From Sphingomonas sp. 1F27F7B (lineage in GTDB: Bacteria; Pseudomonadota; Alphaproteobacteria; Sphingomonadales; Sphingomonadaceae), in contig NZ_SCMK01000021.1 of the NCBI RefSeq assembly GCF_005503355.1, positions 27,193 through 91,192 of the forward strand: 64,000 nt of DNA. Reading direction: 5' to 3'. Below, piece after piece: positions 33,865-41,854 of the stretch; within the stretch, counting starts at the first letter, position 1; every line of letters begins with the position of its first letter. The notes below the pieces were generated by a model, which did no database searches, was not told the DNA's origin, and saw nothing but the letters and a program-made list of their open reading frames with translations. A program made the position numbers and the translations under genes.

Positions 33865-36800
33865 ATGGGGATTATGCGGGGGCGTGCCGCCCTGTTGGGG
33901 GCAACTGCGTGCATCTTTGCAGTGACTGCACCATCGGCTTCGGCGCAGCGGCGTAGCTTCGACGTATCGGCCCAGGCCGCGGAAACCGGCATCGTCGCGC
34001 TGGGCCATCAGGCCGACATCCAGATCATCGCCGCCCGGAAATACACCAGCGGGAAGCGCACCGGATCGGTGCGCGGCGAGATGACGATCGATCAGGCACT
34101 CGGCGCGCTGCTCCAGGGCACGGGGCTGGTCGCGCGCCAGACGGGCGCGAAGACCTATGTCGTGCTGCCGGTCGCCGGCGCGGCCACGCCCACCTCCAGC
34201 ACCCCCGCTCCCGCCGCACGGCCGGTCCAGGTCTCCGGTACCAGCGAGGCGCCCGGCGCGACGCAGGACGAGGGCCCGGCGGAAATCATCGTCACGGCCC
34301 AGAAGCGCGAGGAATCGATCCGCAACGTGCCGATCGCGGTCTCTGCCTTCTCTGCCCAGGCACTGGACGACAAGAAGATCGAAGGCGGCTCCGAACTGCT
34401 CCGCGCGGTGCCGAACGTCACCTTCTCCAAGAGCAATTTCAGCATGTACAATTTCTCGATCCGCGGGATCGGGACCAAGGCGGTTTCGGCATCGAGCGAT
34501 CCAGCCGTCGCGGTGAGCTTCAACAACACGCCGCTGGTGCGCAACCGCCTGTTCGAGTCCGAATTCTTCGACCTCGCCCGTGTCGAGGTGCTGCGCGGGC
34601 CGCAGGGCACGCTCTATGGCCGCAACGCCACCGCCGGCGTGGTCAACGTGATTCCCGCGCTGCCCGACAATGACCCCGCCGCCGAGCTCAAGCTGGAGGG
34701 CGGGAACTACGGCACGATGCGGGCGTCGGGCATGGTCAACATGCCGCTTGGCGAGACGCTGGGCATCCGCGTGGCCGGCGCCTGGACCAGCCGAGAAGGC
34801 TTCGACTACAACAGTTTCACCAAGCGCCACGTCAACGGCCGCAACCTGTGGTCGACGCGCGCGATCGTTCAGTGGAAGCCGAGCGACGATTTTAGCGCCA
34901 ACCTGATCTGGCAGCATTTCAACGAGAAGGACGACCGCGCGCGCACCGGCAAGCAGCTGTGCACCCGGGATCCGGGGCCTGCCAAGGTCGGCGCCGTCAC
35001 GGTGTCCAGCCCGCAGTTGCGCGGCAAGCTCAGCCAGGGATGCCTGCCGGGCTCGATCTACGACGATGCCGCCTATGGCGTGCCCAATGCGTACAGCCTC
35101 GTCTATCTCGAGGTGCCGGCCATGATCAGCTATGGCCAGCAACGCAATCCCGCTCGCCCCGACGGGCGCGGCGGCCCCATCGTCAACGCGCTTCTGCCCA
35201 TCGATCCCTATGGCGGCGTGACCCAGTCGCGCAACCTGCGCGAGATCTCGACAAGCTACGATCCGGTCTTTCGCGCAAGGAACGACGTCATTCAGCTCAA
35301 CCTGGAGTTCCGGCCGTCGGACGGGCTCCAGCTGGTATCGCAGACTGCCTATTCGCGGGATCGGTTCTACTCGTCCCAGGACTATAATCGGTTCGTCAGC
35401 AACCCGATATTCAGCGATTCTTCCCAGGTTCTCCTCGATACGCTCGGCAGGTCGGTCGACACGACCAACCTGCCGACGCCGGGCGGCATCTATTGCGACC
35501 CCCAGCTGGGCTGCTCGAACAGGATGATTTCCGCCGACATCAGTAAGTCACGTAATAGTCAATGGTCGCAGGAATTTCGCCTGCAATCGAGCTTCAACGG
35601 ACCGCTGAACTTCAATGTCGGCGTCAATTATCTGAATTTCGAATCCAAGGACGATTATTACGTCTTCAACAACATGTTCACCTTCATTGCCGATTGGTGG
35701 TACAGCATCGGCGGCACCCCCCGCGCGCGCACGCTTCTTCCCTGCGCGCTTGGCTATGAAGGACGCGAATGCCCCTATGTCGATCGCAATCCGATCGGCA
35801 GCCTGAACAACCAAGGCCATAATTATTTTCTCAGCCAGAACGGCGTGCGGATCAAAAGCTGGGCGGGTTTTGGCGAGCTATATTGGAAGTTCGCTCCCAG
35901 CCTGAAGCTGACGATGGGCCTGCGGTACACACGGGACGAGAAGATCTCGACCCAGATCCCCAGCCAGCTGCTGCTTGGCGGCGGCATCGACAATCCGTTC
36001 GGACCGGCACTGGTCGGCGATATCACCGGCGGGCGCGTGAACAGCGGCTATCCGGCGCTGCCCGACATCCGACAGAAATGGGGCGAATTCACCGGCCGGG
36101 CCGTGCTCGACTGGAAGCCGGACCTCAGCTTCACCGACGATACGCTGGTCTATCTGTCGGCATCGCGCGGCTACAAGGGCGGCGGCACCAATCCGCCCCG
36201 CGTCGATTTCAATCCGTCGATCGTGCAGTACCAGTTCCTGCCGCAGACCTTCAGGCCGGAGTTCGTCAACGCCTTCGAGATCGGCATGAAGAACAGCTTC
36301 GACAATCGCCGCCTGACCTTCAATGCCACCGGCTTCTTCTACGACTACAAGGACTATCAGATCTCGCAGATCGTCGATCGCATCGCCTATAACGAGAATT
36401 TCGGCGCGACGAGCATGGGGCTGGAATTCGAAGCGGCCTGGCGCCCGTCGCGCGCCTTTCGCATCGACGGCAATCTCGGCCTGCTCAAGACGCGGCTGAA
36501 GCGGGGCTCGGAGTCCATCGACGTGATGAACCGGACACAGGGCAATCCTGACTGGATGGTGCTGCGCCCATGGATCCAGGTTCCGTCGAACTGCATCGCG
36601 CCCAGGGTGTTCGTCGAACGAGCCCTGACGCTCGGCAACACGGGCGCCCTGGCCTCGCTCTGCCCGGGCGCGACCCGGGTCGGCACCTACAATCCGGCGG
36701 TCGCCAGCAAGTTTCCCTACTACAACGTGCTGGGCTTCACCTACGACGCGTTCGCGCCGTACAATCCCAGCACGGTCGGCCTGAACATCAATCAGGGCGG

Positions 36801-37206
36801 CAGCGGCGCACCCAATGGCGGACGCGGCTTCGCGGCTGACCTGACCGGCAACGAGCTACCGAATTCGCCGCGCTGGACGGCGAATATCGGAGCACAATAT
36901 ACTTTCTTTCTGGACAGCGGAAATTGGGAACTCACGTTCCGTGGCGATTATTATCGCCAGTCAAAAAGCTATGCCCGCATTTACAATACCGAATATGATC
37001 GACTCCACGCCTGGGATAATATCAATCTGGCAGTGACTCTCGCGCGCCCAGAATCGGATTTGACCTTTCAGCTCTACGTAAAGAACTTGCTCAACAAATC
37101 CCCGATCACTGATTTCTTTACCAACTCGGACGACACCGGCCTGACGACAAATGTCTTCACGCTGGACCCTCGCCTCATTGGCTTTAACATCAGCAAAAGA
37201 TTCTAG
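33865..37206 (+). CDS. TonB-dependent transducing receptor with STN domain
   Basis: Outer-membrane receptor, 1113 aa, with a signal peptide (1-28), an N-terminal STN signalling domain (about 29-102, FDVSAQAAETGIVALGHQA), a Pro/Ala linker and a TonB box at about 140-147 (EIIVTAQK). The plug has LRGPQGTLYGRNATAGVVNV and the barrel ends in Phe. The STN domain relays ligand binding to the FecR encoded upstream, making a surface-signalling cascade. Stretches near 35390-35700 and 36890-37206 are visibly AT-richer than the rest of the window. The substrate is unknown; polyphenols, polysaccharides and iron chelates are all possible for this class. Confidence 0.92.
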   Translation: MGIMRGRAALLGATACIFAVTAPSASAQRRSFDVSAQAAETGIVALGHQADIQIIAARKYTSGKRTGSVRGEMTIDQALGALLQGTGLVARQTGAKTYVVLPVAGAATPTSSTPAPAARPVQVSGTSEAPGATQDEGPAEIIVTAQKREESIRNVPIAVSAFSAQALDDKKIEGGSELLRAVPNVTFSKSNFSMYNFSIRGIGTKAVSASSDPAVAVSFNNTPLVRNRLFESEFFDLARVEVLRGPQGTLYGRNATAGVVNVIPALPDNDPAAELKLEGGNYGTMRASGMVNMPLGETLGIRVAGAWTSREGFDYNSFTKRHVNGRNLWSTRAIVQWKPSDDFSANLIWQHFNEKDDRARTGKQLCTRDPGPAKVGAVTVSSPQLRGKLSQGCLPGSIYDDAAYGVPNAYSLVYLEVPAMISYGQQRNPARPDGRGGPIVNALLPIDPYGGVTQSRNLREISTSYDPVFRARNDVIQLNLEFRPSDGLQLVSQTAYSRDRFYSSQDYNRFVSNPIFSDSSQVLLDTLGRSVDTTNLPTPGGIYCDPQLGCSNRMISADISKSRNSQWSQEFRLQSSFNGPLNFNVGVNYLNFESKDDYYVFNNMFTFIADWWYSIGGTPRARTLLPCALGYEGRECPYVDRNPIGSLNNQGHNYFLSQNGVRIKSWAGFGELYWKFAPSLKLTMGLRYTRDEKISTQIPSQLLLGGGIDNPFGPALVGDITGGRVNSGYPALPDIRQKWGEFTGRAVLDWKPDLSFTDDTLVYLSASRGYKGGGTNPPRVDFNPSIVQYQFLPQTFRPEFVNAFEIGMKNSFDNRRLTFNATGFFYDYKDYQISQIVDRIAYNENFGATSMGLEFEAAWRPSRAFRIDGNLGLLKTRLKRGSESIDVMNRTQGNPDWMVLRPWIQVPSNCIAPRVFVERALTLGNTGALASLCPGATRVGTYNPAVASKFPYYNVLGFTYDAFAPYNPSTVGLNINQGGSGAPNGGRGFAADLTGNELPNSPRWTANIGAQYTFFLDSGNWELTFRGDYYRQSKSYARIYNTEYDRLHAWDNINLAVTLARPESDLTFQLYVKNLLNKSPITDFFTNSDDTGLTTNVFTLDPRLIGFNISKRF

Positions 37207-37317
37207 TTTTCGATAAAAAGTAACCTTGATTCATGTTGTTTTACGTAAATACATAATGTATGTGTGAGTCGCGCAACAATAATTGCGCATAATTTCCTAA
37301 AAAACAGGAGATGGATC
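37207..37317 (+). promoter_or_regulatory. AT-rich leader with two inverted repeats
   Basis: This 111-base gap is strikingly AT-rich for the window. It contains a palindrome ATACAT-A-ATGTAT at 37249-37261 and a hairpin GCGCAA-CAATAA-TTGCGC at 37271-37288, then an AGGAG ribosome site at 37306-37310. The hairpin may terminate the receptor transcript, and the palindrome may be an operator for the small protein gene. Confidence 0.45.
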
Positions 37318-37773
37318 ATGAAGGCAATTGCAAAATTTGTCGCGCTTGCGGCCGCTACTTTTGGCGCGCAGATGATCTCTACGTCGGCAATGGCGCAGGT
37401 TACTCCGCCGCCGAGCGCTACCTATTCGGGGCTCGTCGATGTTCAGAAGGGCCTGGCCTTCCAGTGCCGCGTGGGACTGATCGTGGACGCCACCACGAGC
37501 AAGGTCACCGTTTCGCTGACGCCCCCGTCGCCGCCGACGCCTTCGGCATGCTCGCTGCTGAGCTTCGTGGGTAACCCCTACACCTACACCTTCAACGCCA
37601 GCACTGGCGAGTTCAAGGTGCTGGGCGTGTATGTCAACACGATCACCGCGGGCAACTGCGCCGGCGATATCACGGCGACCTGGGACGACGTGGCCCATGA
37701 ATTCCTGATCGACTCGTTCCTTCCGGCCGCGACCGCTGGTCCGGACTGCACCGTCGTCGGGATCGCCTCCTAA
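37318..37773 (+). CDS. Small secreted Cys-containing protein of unknown function
   Basis: A 151-aa protein with a signal peptide ending near AMA (residue 25). The mature part is beta-rich and has four Cys, in FQCRVGL, SACSLL, AGNCAGD and PDCTVVG, which suggests two disulfides. It shows a weak resemblance, from memory, to the PraB/activator-of-alkane-oxidation type of secreted proteins; I give that low weight. The start is ATG 37318 with AGGAG 8 bases before. It sits between a transducing receptor and a second receptor-like barrel and has its own AT-rich leader and terminator, so it is probably a separately and strongly expressed surface or periplasmic protein. Confidence 0.8.
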   Translation: MKAIAKFVALAAATFGAQMISTSAMAQVTPPPSATYSGLVDVQKGLAFQCRVGLIVDATTSKVTVSLTPPSPPTPSACSLLSFVGNPYTYTFNASTGEFKVLGVYVNTITAGNCAGDITATWDDVAHEFLIDSFLPAATAGPDCTVVGIAS

Positions 37774-37823
37774 AGGCAAAGGGCAACTTCGACGTTCCGC
37801 ATCAGACGTCGAGGGGCCAACTG

Positions 37824-37848
37824 GCGGGCGCACGGATCGTGCGCCCGC
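37824..37848 (+). terminator. Rho-independent terminator
   Basis: GCGGGCGCAC (37824-37833) pairs perfectly with GTGCGCCCGC (37839-37848) over 10 bp with a 5-base loop, followed by the T-rich TTCCTTTTCC. It ends the transcript of the small secreted protein. Confidence 0.85.
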
Positions 37849-37980
37849 TTCCTTTTCCGAGAATCCCGCCCCGGCAGCCGCGCAAAGCGCCAGGACATGG
37901 CCTTTCGAAGCGATGGCGCTTGAAAGACGCGGGATGTCATGCGGTAAAGGTGGGCATTGGGTAAGGGCGCCAGATCTCCG

Positions 37981-40527
37981 ATGAATGCAGCTCGTTTCGC
38001 GCTGTTGCTTTCCGCCGCACTACCCATATCGCCCTGCCCTGCGGCCTGGGCCCAGGACACCAGCACGACAACCGGCCCGACAGCGGATGGGCAGGAATCC
38101 GCATCGGCAAGCAAGGCCACGGCAAGCGACGAGATTGTCGTCACCGCCAAGCGCTACGGCGAAGCCAGGGTCGCGGCCGAAACCGAATTCGGCGAAGACG
38201 AGATCGCCGGCCAGGGCGCCGACAGCATCGGCATGCTGCTCGAACGCCTCGCGCCCTTCATCGACCCCTCGGGCGAACAGCCCGTCATCCTCATCAATGG
38301 GCGCCCGGCCGAAGGCGACCGCTCGATCCTTTCCTATCCCGCCGAAGCGTTGAACCGCCTCGAGATCCTGAAGCCCGAAGCCTCCGCGCAATATGGCTAT
38401 CCGCCGGGGCGGCGGGTCGTGAACCTGGCGCTGAAGAAGCATTTCGCCAGCCTGACCGCCGATACGGCGTTCTCGGCGGCAACGCGCGGCGGGCAATATG
38501 CCGGCGAACTGTCAGCCGGAAGAGTGGCGATCAACGGCCCCGTTCGCTGGAACGCACAGGCGCGCATCGGCTTCGACAGCGCCCTGCTGAAAAGCGCCCG
38601 CAGCATCCCGCCTCGCGAAGGAGCGTTCGACGGCATCGGCTTCGTCACCGGCCCGGACAATATGGAGATCGACCCCGCACTCAGCCTCTTGGCGGGACGG
38701 CCGGTGACCATCGCCGCGCTTCCGGCCGGCGCATTATCGCCATTGCCCGGCCTGGCGGATTTCGCCGCGACCGCCGGCACTGCCCATCCCGTCGACCCCA
38801 ATGATTTCGAGACGCTGCAGCCGTCGAGGCGCACCCTGTCCTTCAACGCGGGCATGACCCGGCCGGTCGGCGCCTTCTCCGTATCGCTGGGGATCAATGC
38901 CAGCAGCACCACTTCCGAGGGGCTACGCGGGCTCCCGATGGTTTCCGCCGTCATTCCTGCCGCCAGTCCCTGGTCGCCCTTCTCCCGGGACGTCATCCTG
39001 ACCCGCCCCTTCGCGGGCACGCGGCCGCTGCGCAGCGACAGCAGCTCGACCTCGCTGGGCATGACGCTGACGGCGTCAGGCAGGGTCGGCGGCTGGGAAA
39101 CCTCCTTGTCGGCCGCCTATTCTCGCGCCTGGAGCAACAGCCTGCTCGAGCGCGGAGTCGATGTGACGCGCTTGCAAGCGCTGGTCGATGCCGGCGATCC
39201 CGCATTCAATCCCTATGGCCCGCTGAACGACGATCTCCTGCTGGTGAGCCGAAATCGAACGCGCGCAGAGAATCTCGATGCCCGGGCCACCGCCGGCAAG
39301 GCGATCCTGAATTTGCCGGCCGGGCCGCTGACCGTGAATTTCGCGGTCGCGGCCAGCCGCTCCGTCACCACAAGCGCGGGAAGCGAAGACCTGGCCCAAT
39401 CGTCCGCGACGCGCGAATTGGCAAGCGGGGCGATCGGGATCGGCGTGCCCCTGTCGCGAAGGGGCGGCGGGCCGCTTGGCGACCTTTCGATCGACTTGTC
39501 CGCAGGCGGCCAGGTGCAATCGGGCAGCGGGCTGCAAAGCCGGTTCAGCGGCGGGGTTACCTGGTCTCCCGTTCCCGTCCTTCAGTTTCGCGGGTCGCTG
39601 GAACATAGCGAAACGACGCCTTCGTTCGAGCAGCTCGACGGAGCGGTCATATCCAGCGTCAACCGAATCTTCGACTATGCCCGGCAGGAGACCGTCGACG
39701 CCATCTGGATCACCGGAGGCAATCCCCGGCTCGGCCGCGGCCGCCAGGAGAACCGCTCGCTGGCAGTGCAGCTGCGGCCCTTTGGCGATCAGAGGCTGAC
39801 GCTGAACCTGGGCTATCGGGAACAGGTCGCAACTGGTGGCGTCATTCCCTTTCCCGAGTTGACTCCCGCCATCGAGGCGGCATTTCCGGAACGTGTGACG
39901 CGCGACCCGGCGGGGCGGCTGATCTCGGTCGACGCGCGCCCCATCAATCTCGAACGGGATACCGACGCGGACTTGAGATCCGGGATCGCGCTGCGCCTGC
40001 CGGCACCGCGCCGGCCGGGCTCGGGTACGCCATCGCCAAATCTGCGCGGCGACCCTCTCCAGTTCAGCGCGTCGATCAATCATCGCTGGCGGCTCAAGAG
40101 CGAGGTGCTGACGCGATCCGGCATTCCGGCGATCGATCAGCTCGGCGACGATGGCAGCCAGTCCCGCCATTCGCTGTCACTTCTACTCACAGCGGGCAAA
40201 CGAGGCATCGGCGCCAGCCTGAACGGAACCTGGAGCAGCCCGACCCATTTGCGAAACCGCGCCGTGCCGGGGGGAACCGGCTCGCTGGATTTCAAGCCGG
40301 CGACGATCTTCAACCTGTCCTTCTTCGTCGAGCCGGATCGTCTGCGGCGGAAGGGCGATCCGTCCGGCTGGATGAAGAATGTGCGGCTCTCGATCGACGT
40401 CCGCAATCTCTTCAGGGGCTATCGCCAGGTTACGCGCCCGGACGGCACGGTGCCGCCCAACTATAGTCGGGACGAAGTCGATCCGCTGGGACGCACGATA
40501 CGCCTGACCCTTCGCAAGCGCTTCTAG
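37981..40527 (+). CDS. Divergent TonB-dependent receptor-like outer-membrane protein
   Basis: Outer-membrane barrel of 848 aa. Signal peptide to about residue 25; TonB-box-like DEIVVTAKR at about 50-58. The plug is short and unusual: PVILINGRPAEGD replaces the common LVLINGRR, and EASAQYGYPPGRRVVNLAL replaces the usual YGxxAxxGVVNI. The protein ends in LRKRF, typical of barrels. It has no STN domain. ATG 37981 gives the signal peptide; the frame extends back to a TTG at 37957 without a ribosome site. It could be a receptor subfamily lacking normal plug gating, or a secretin-like transporter for the small protein upstream. The substrate is unknown. Confidence 0.85.
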   Translation: MNAARFALLLSAALPISPCPAAWAQDTSTTTGPTADGQESASASKATASDEIVVTAKRYGEARVAAETEFGEDEIAGQGADSIGMLLERLAPFIDPSGEQPVILINGRPAEGDRSILSYPAEALNRLEILKPEASAQYGYPPGRRVVNLALKKHFASLTADTAFSAATRGGQYAGELSAGRVAINGPVRWNAQARIGFDSALLKSARSIPPREGAFDGIGFVTGPDNMEIDPALSLLAGRPVTIAALPAGALSPLPGLADFAATAGTAHPVDPNDFETLQPSRRTLSFNAGMTRPVGAFSVSLGINASSTTSEGLRGLPMVSAVIPAASPWSPFSRDVILTRPFAGTRPLRSDSSSTSLGMTLTASGRVGGWETSLSAAYSRAWSNSLLERGVDVTRLQALVDAGDPAFNPYGPLNDDLLLVSRNRTRAENLDARATAGKAILNLPAGPLTVNFAVAASRSVTTSAGSEDLAQSSATRELASGAIGIGVPLSRRGGGPLGDLSIDLSAGGQVQSGSGLQSRFSGGVTWSPVPVLQFRGSLEHSETTPSFEQLDGAVISSVNRIFDYARQETVDAIWITGGNPRLGRGRQENRSLAVQLRPFGDQRLTLNLGYREQVATGGVIPFPELTPAIEAAFPERVTRDPAGRLISVDARPINLERDTDADLRSGIALRLPAPRRPGSGTPSPNLRGDPLQFSASINHRWRLKSEVLTRSGIPAIDQLGDDGSQSRHSLSLLLTAGKRGIGASLNGTWSSPTHLRNRAVPGGTGSLDFKPATIFNLSFFVEPDRLRRKGDPSGWMKNVRLSIDVRNLFRGYRQVTRPDGTVPPNYSRDEVDPLGRTIRLTLRKRF

Positions 40528-40537
40528 CGCGGCAGCA

Positions 40538-41854
40538 TCACCGCCGGGCCGATCGCCCGGCGCCCAGGCGCGTGATCAGAATGGCCGCACGCTTGGCCTG
40601 GCGCCGGATGCTCGCAAGGTCCACGGTCTCGCCCGGCGCATGATCGCCGGTGCTGTAAGTCCCGAGGCCGGCGAGGCTGTCGACGTCATGGGCCACGAAC
40701 GAGATGTCCCCGGCGCCGCGCTTGAGCGGATCCAGCGGCGCCATCTCGGCCAGACCGAGATCGCGGTTGACGCCGTTGAGCGCCGCCAGCAGCGCCTTGT
40801 TCCCTTCGGTCGGCGCCATCGCCGGATAGCCTTCGCCGAATTCGATCCGCGCGTCGGTGCCCGGCGCGTGCGTCGCGACGATCGCTTCCATCTTCGCGCG
40901 CACCCGCGCGGTCTGCTCCACGCTAAGCGTGCGGAAATCGCCCGTGGCCACGGCGGTGGCGGCGATGATGTTGGTCTTGCCCGCGGCCCGGGCATTGCCG
41001 CTCTCGTCGATCGAGGCGCTGGCGCCGCCGGCGATCACCCCGGCGTTGAAGGTGAGGTTCGGCTCGGGCAATTCCTTGCGGAAGGCGGCGAGGATGCGCG
41101 CCAGCTCGTTGATCGCGCCGTCGCCGAAGTCCGGGCCGAAGATCAGCGAGCTGTGGCCGGTCTTGCCGGTCGCGGTGATCCGCCAGTCGGTGACCGAGCG
41201 GCGCGCGATCGAGCCCATGTCCTTGCCGCCATCGACGACCAGCCCTTCGAAATCGAGCGCGACATCGGCGCGCTTGCCCGCCGCGATCAGATCGGCGCGC
41301 GCGACGCTCTGCGGGCTACCGGCATCCTCCTCGTCGCCGGTCAGCACGATCTCGATATTCGCGTCCTTGAGCGTGCCCGCCGCCTGCATCGCCCGCAGCG
41401 CCGCGACGATCACGACCATGCCGCCCTTGTCATCGCCCGCACCCGGCCCCTCGGCCCTGTCGCCGGTGCGGACGAACTTCTGGAAGGGCGAACCCGGCTC
41501 GAACACGGTGTCGAGATGGCCGATCAACAGGATGCGCCTGCCGCCCGGCTTGCCGCGATGGACCGCGATCAGGTGGCCGGCGCGCTGGACGGCGTCCATC
41601 GGCTTCCAGCTGACGGCGAAGCCGAGCGGCTCGAGCTCCGCCCGCATCATCTCGCCGACCCTGGTGACGCCCTGGAGATTCAGCGTGCCGCTGTTCTGGT
41701 CGACCAGCCGGGCGAGCAGCGCCACCGAGCGCTCGAACTCGGCATCGACCGTGCGGTCGATCACCTTTTCGGACTTCGACAATCCCTGCGCCGCGGCGGG
41801 CACGCTTGCGAGCAGCGTCCCGGCCAGCAGGGCGGCGGTCGCGATGCGGATCAC
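40538..41854 (-). CDS. M20 metallopeptidase, glutamate carboxypeptidase (CPG2-like)
   Basis: Secreted dinuclear zinc peptidase, 438 aa, of the M20 family near carboxypeptidase G2, which releases C-terminal glutamate from folate-like and other N-acylated glutamates. Signal peptide to about residue 22. Metal ligands are seen in LLIGHLDTVF (His), GPGAGDDKGG (Asp), TGDEEDAGS (Glu-Glu) and STGDHAPGE (His). The GTG start at 41854 overlaps the receptor stop (GTGA). The upstream ATG-free extension has no signal peptide. It is in an operon with the receptor at 41851. The CPG2-like reading comes from overall motif pattern and should be tested. Confidence 0.87.
   Translation of the reverse strand: MIRIATAALLAGTLLASVPAAAQGLSKSEKVIDRTVDAEFERSVALLARLVDQNSGTLNLQGVTRVGEMMRAELEPLGFAVSWKPMDAVQRAGHLIAVHRGKPGGRRILLIGHLDTVFEPGSPFQKFVRTGDRAEGPGAGDDKGGMVVIVAALRAMQAAGTLKDANIEIVLTGDEEDAGSPQSVARADLIAAGKRADVALDFEGLVVDGGKDMGSIARRSVTDWRITATGKTGHSSLIFGPDFGDGAINELARILAAFRKELPEPNLTFNAGVIAGGASASIDESGNARAAGKTNIIAATAVATGDFRTLSVEQTARVRAKMEAIVATHAPGTDARIEFGEGYPAMAPTEGNKALLAALNGVNRDLGLAEMAPLDPLKRGAGDISFVAHDVDSLAGLGTYSTGDHAPGETVDLASIRRQAKRAAILITRLGAGRSARR
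40542..40562. terminator. Hairpin at the convergent 3' ends
   Basis: CGCCGGGC (40542-40549) pairs with GCCCGGCG (40555-40562) around a 5-base loop. It lies 15 bases beyond the receptor-like gene's stop and inside the last codons of the convergent M20 peptidase gene. No clear T-run follows. Confidence 0.5.
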
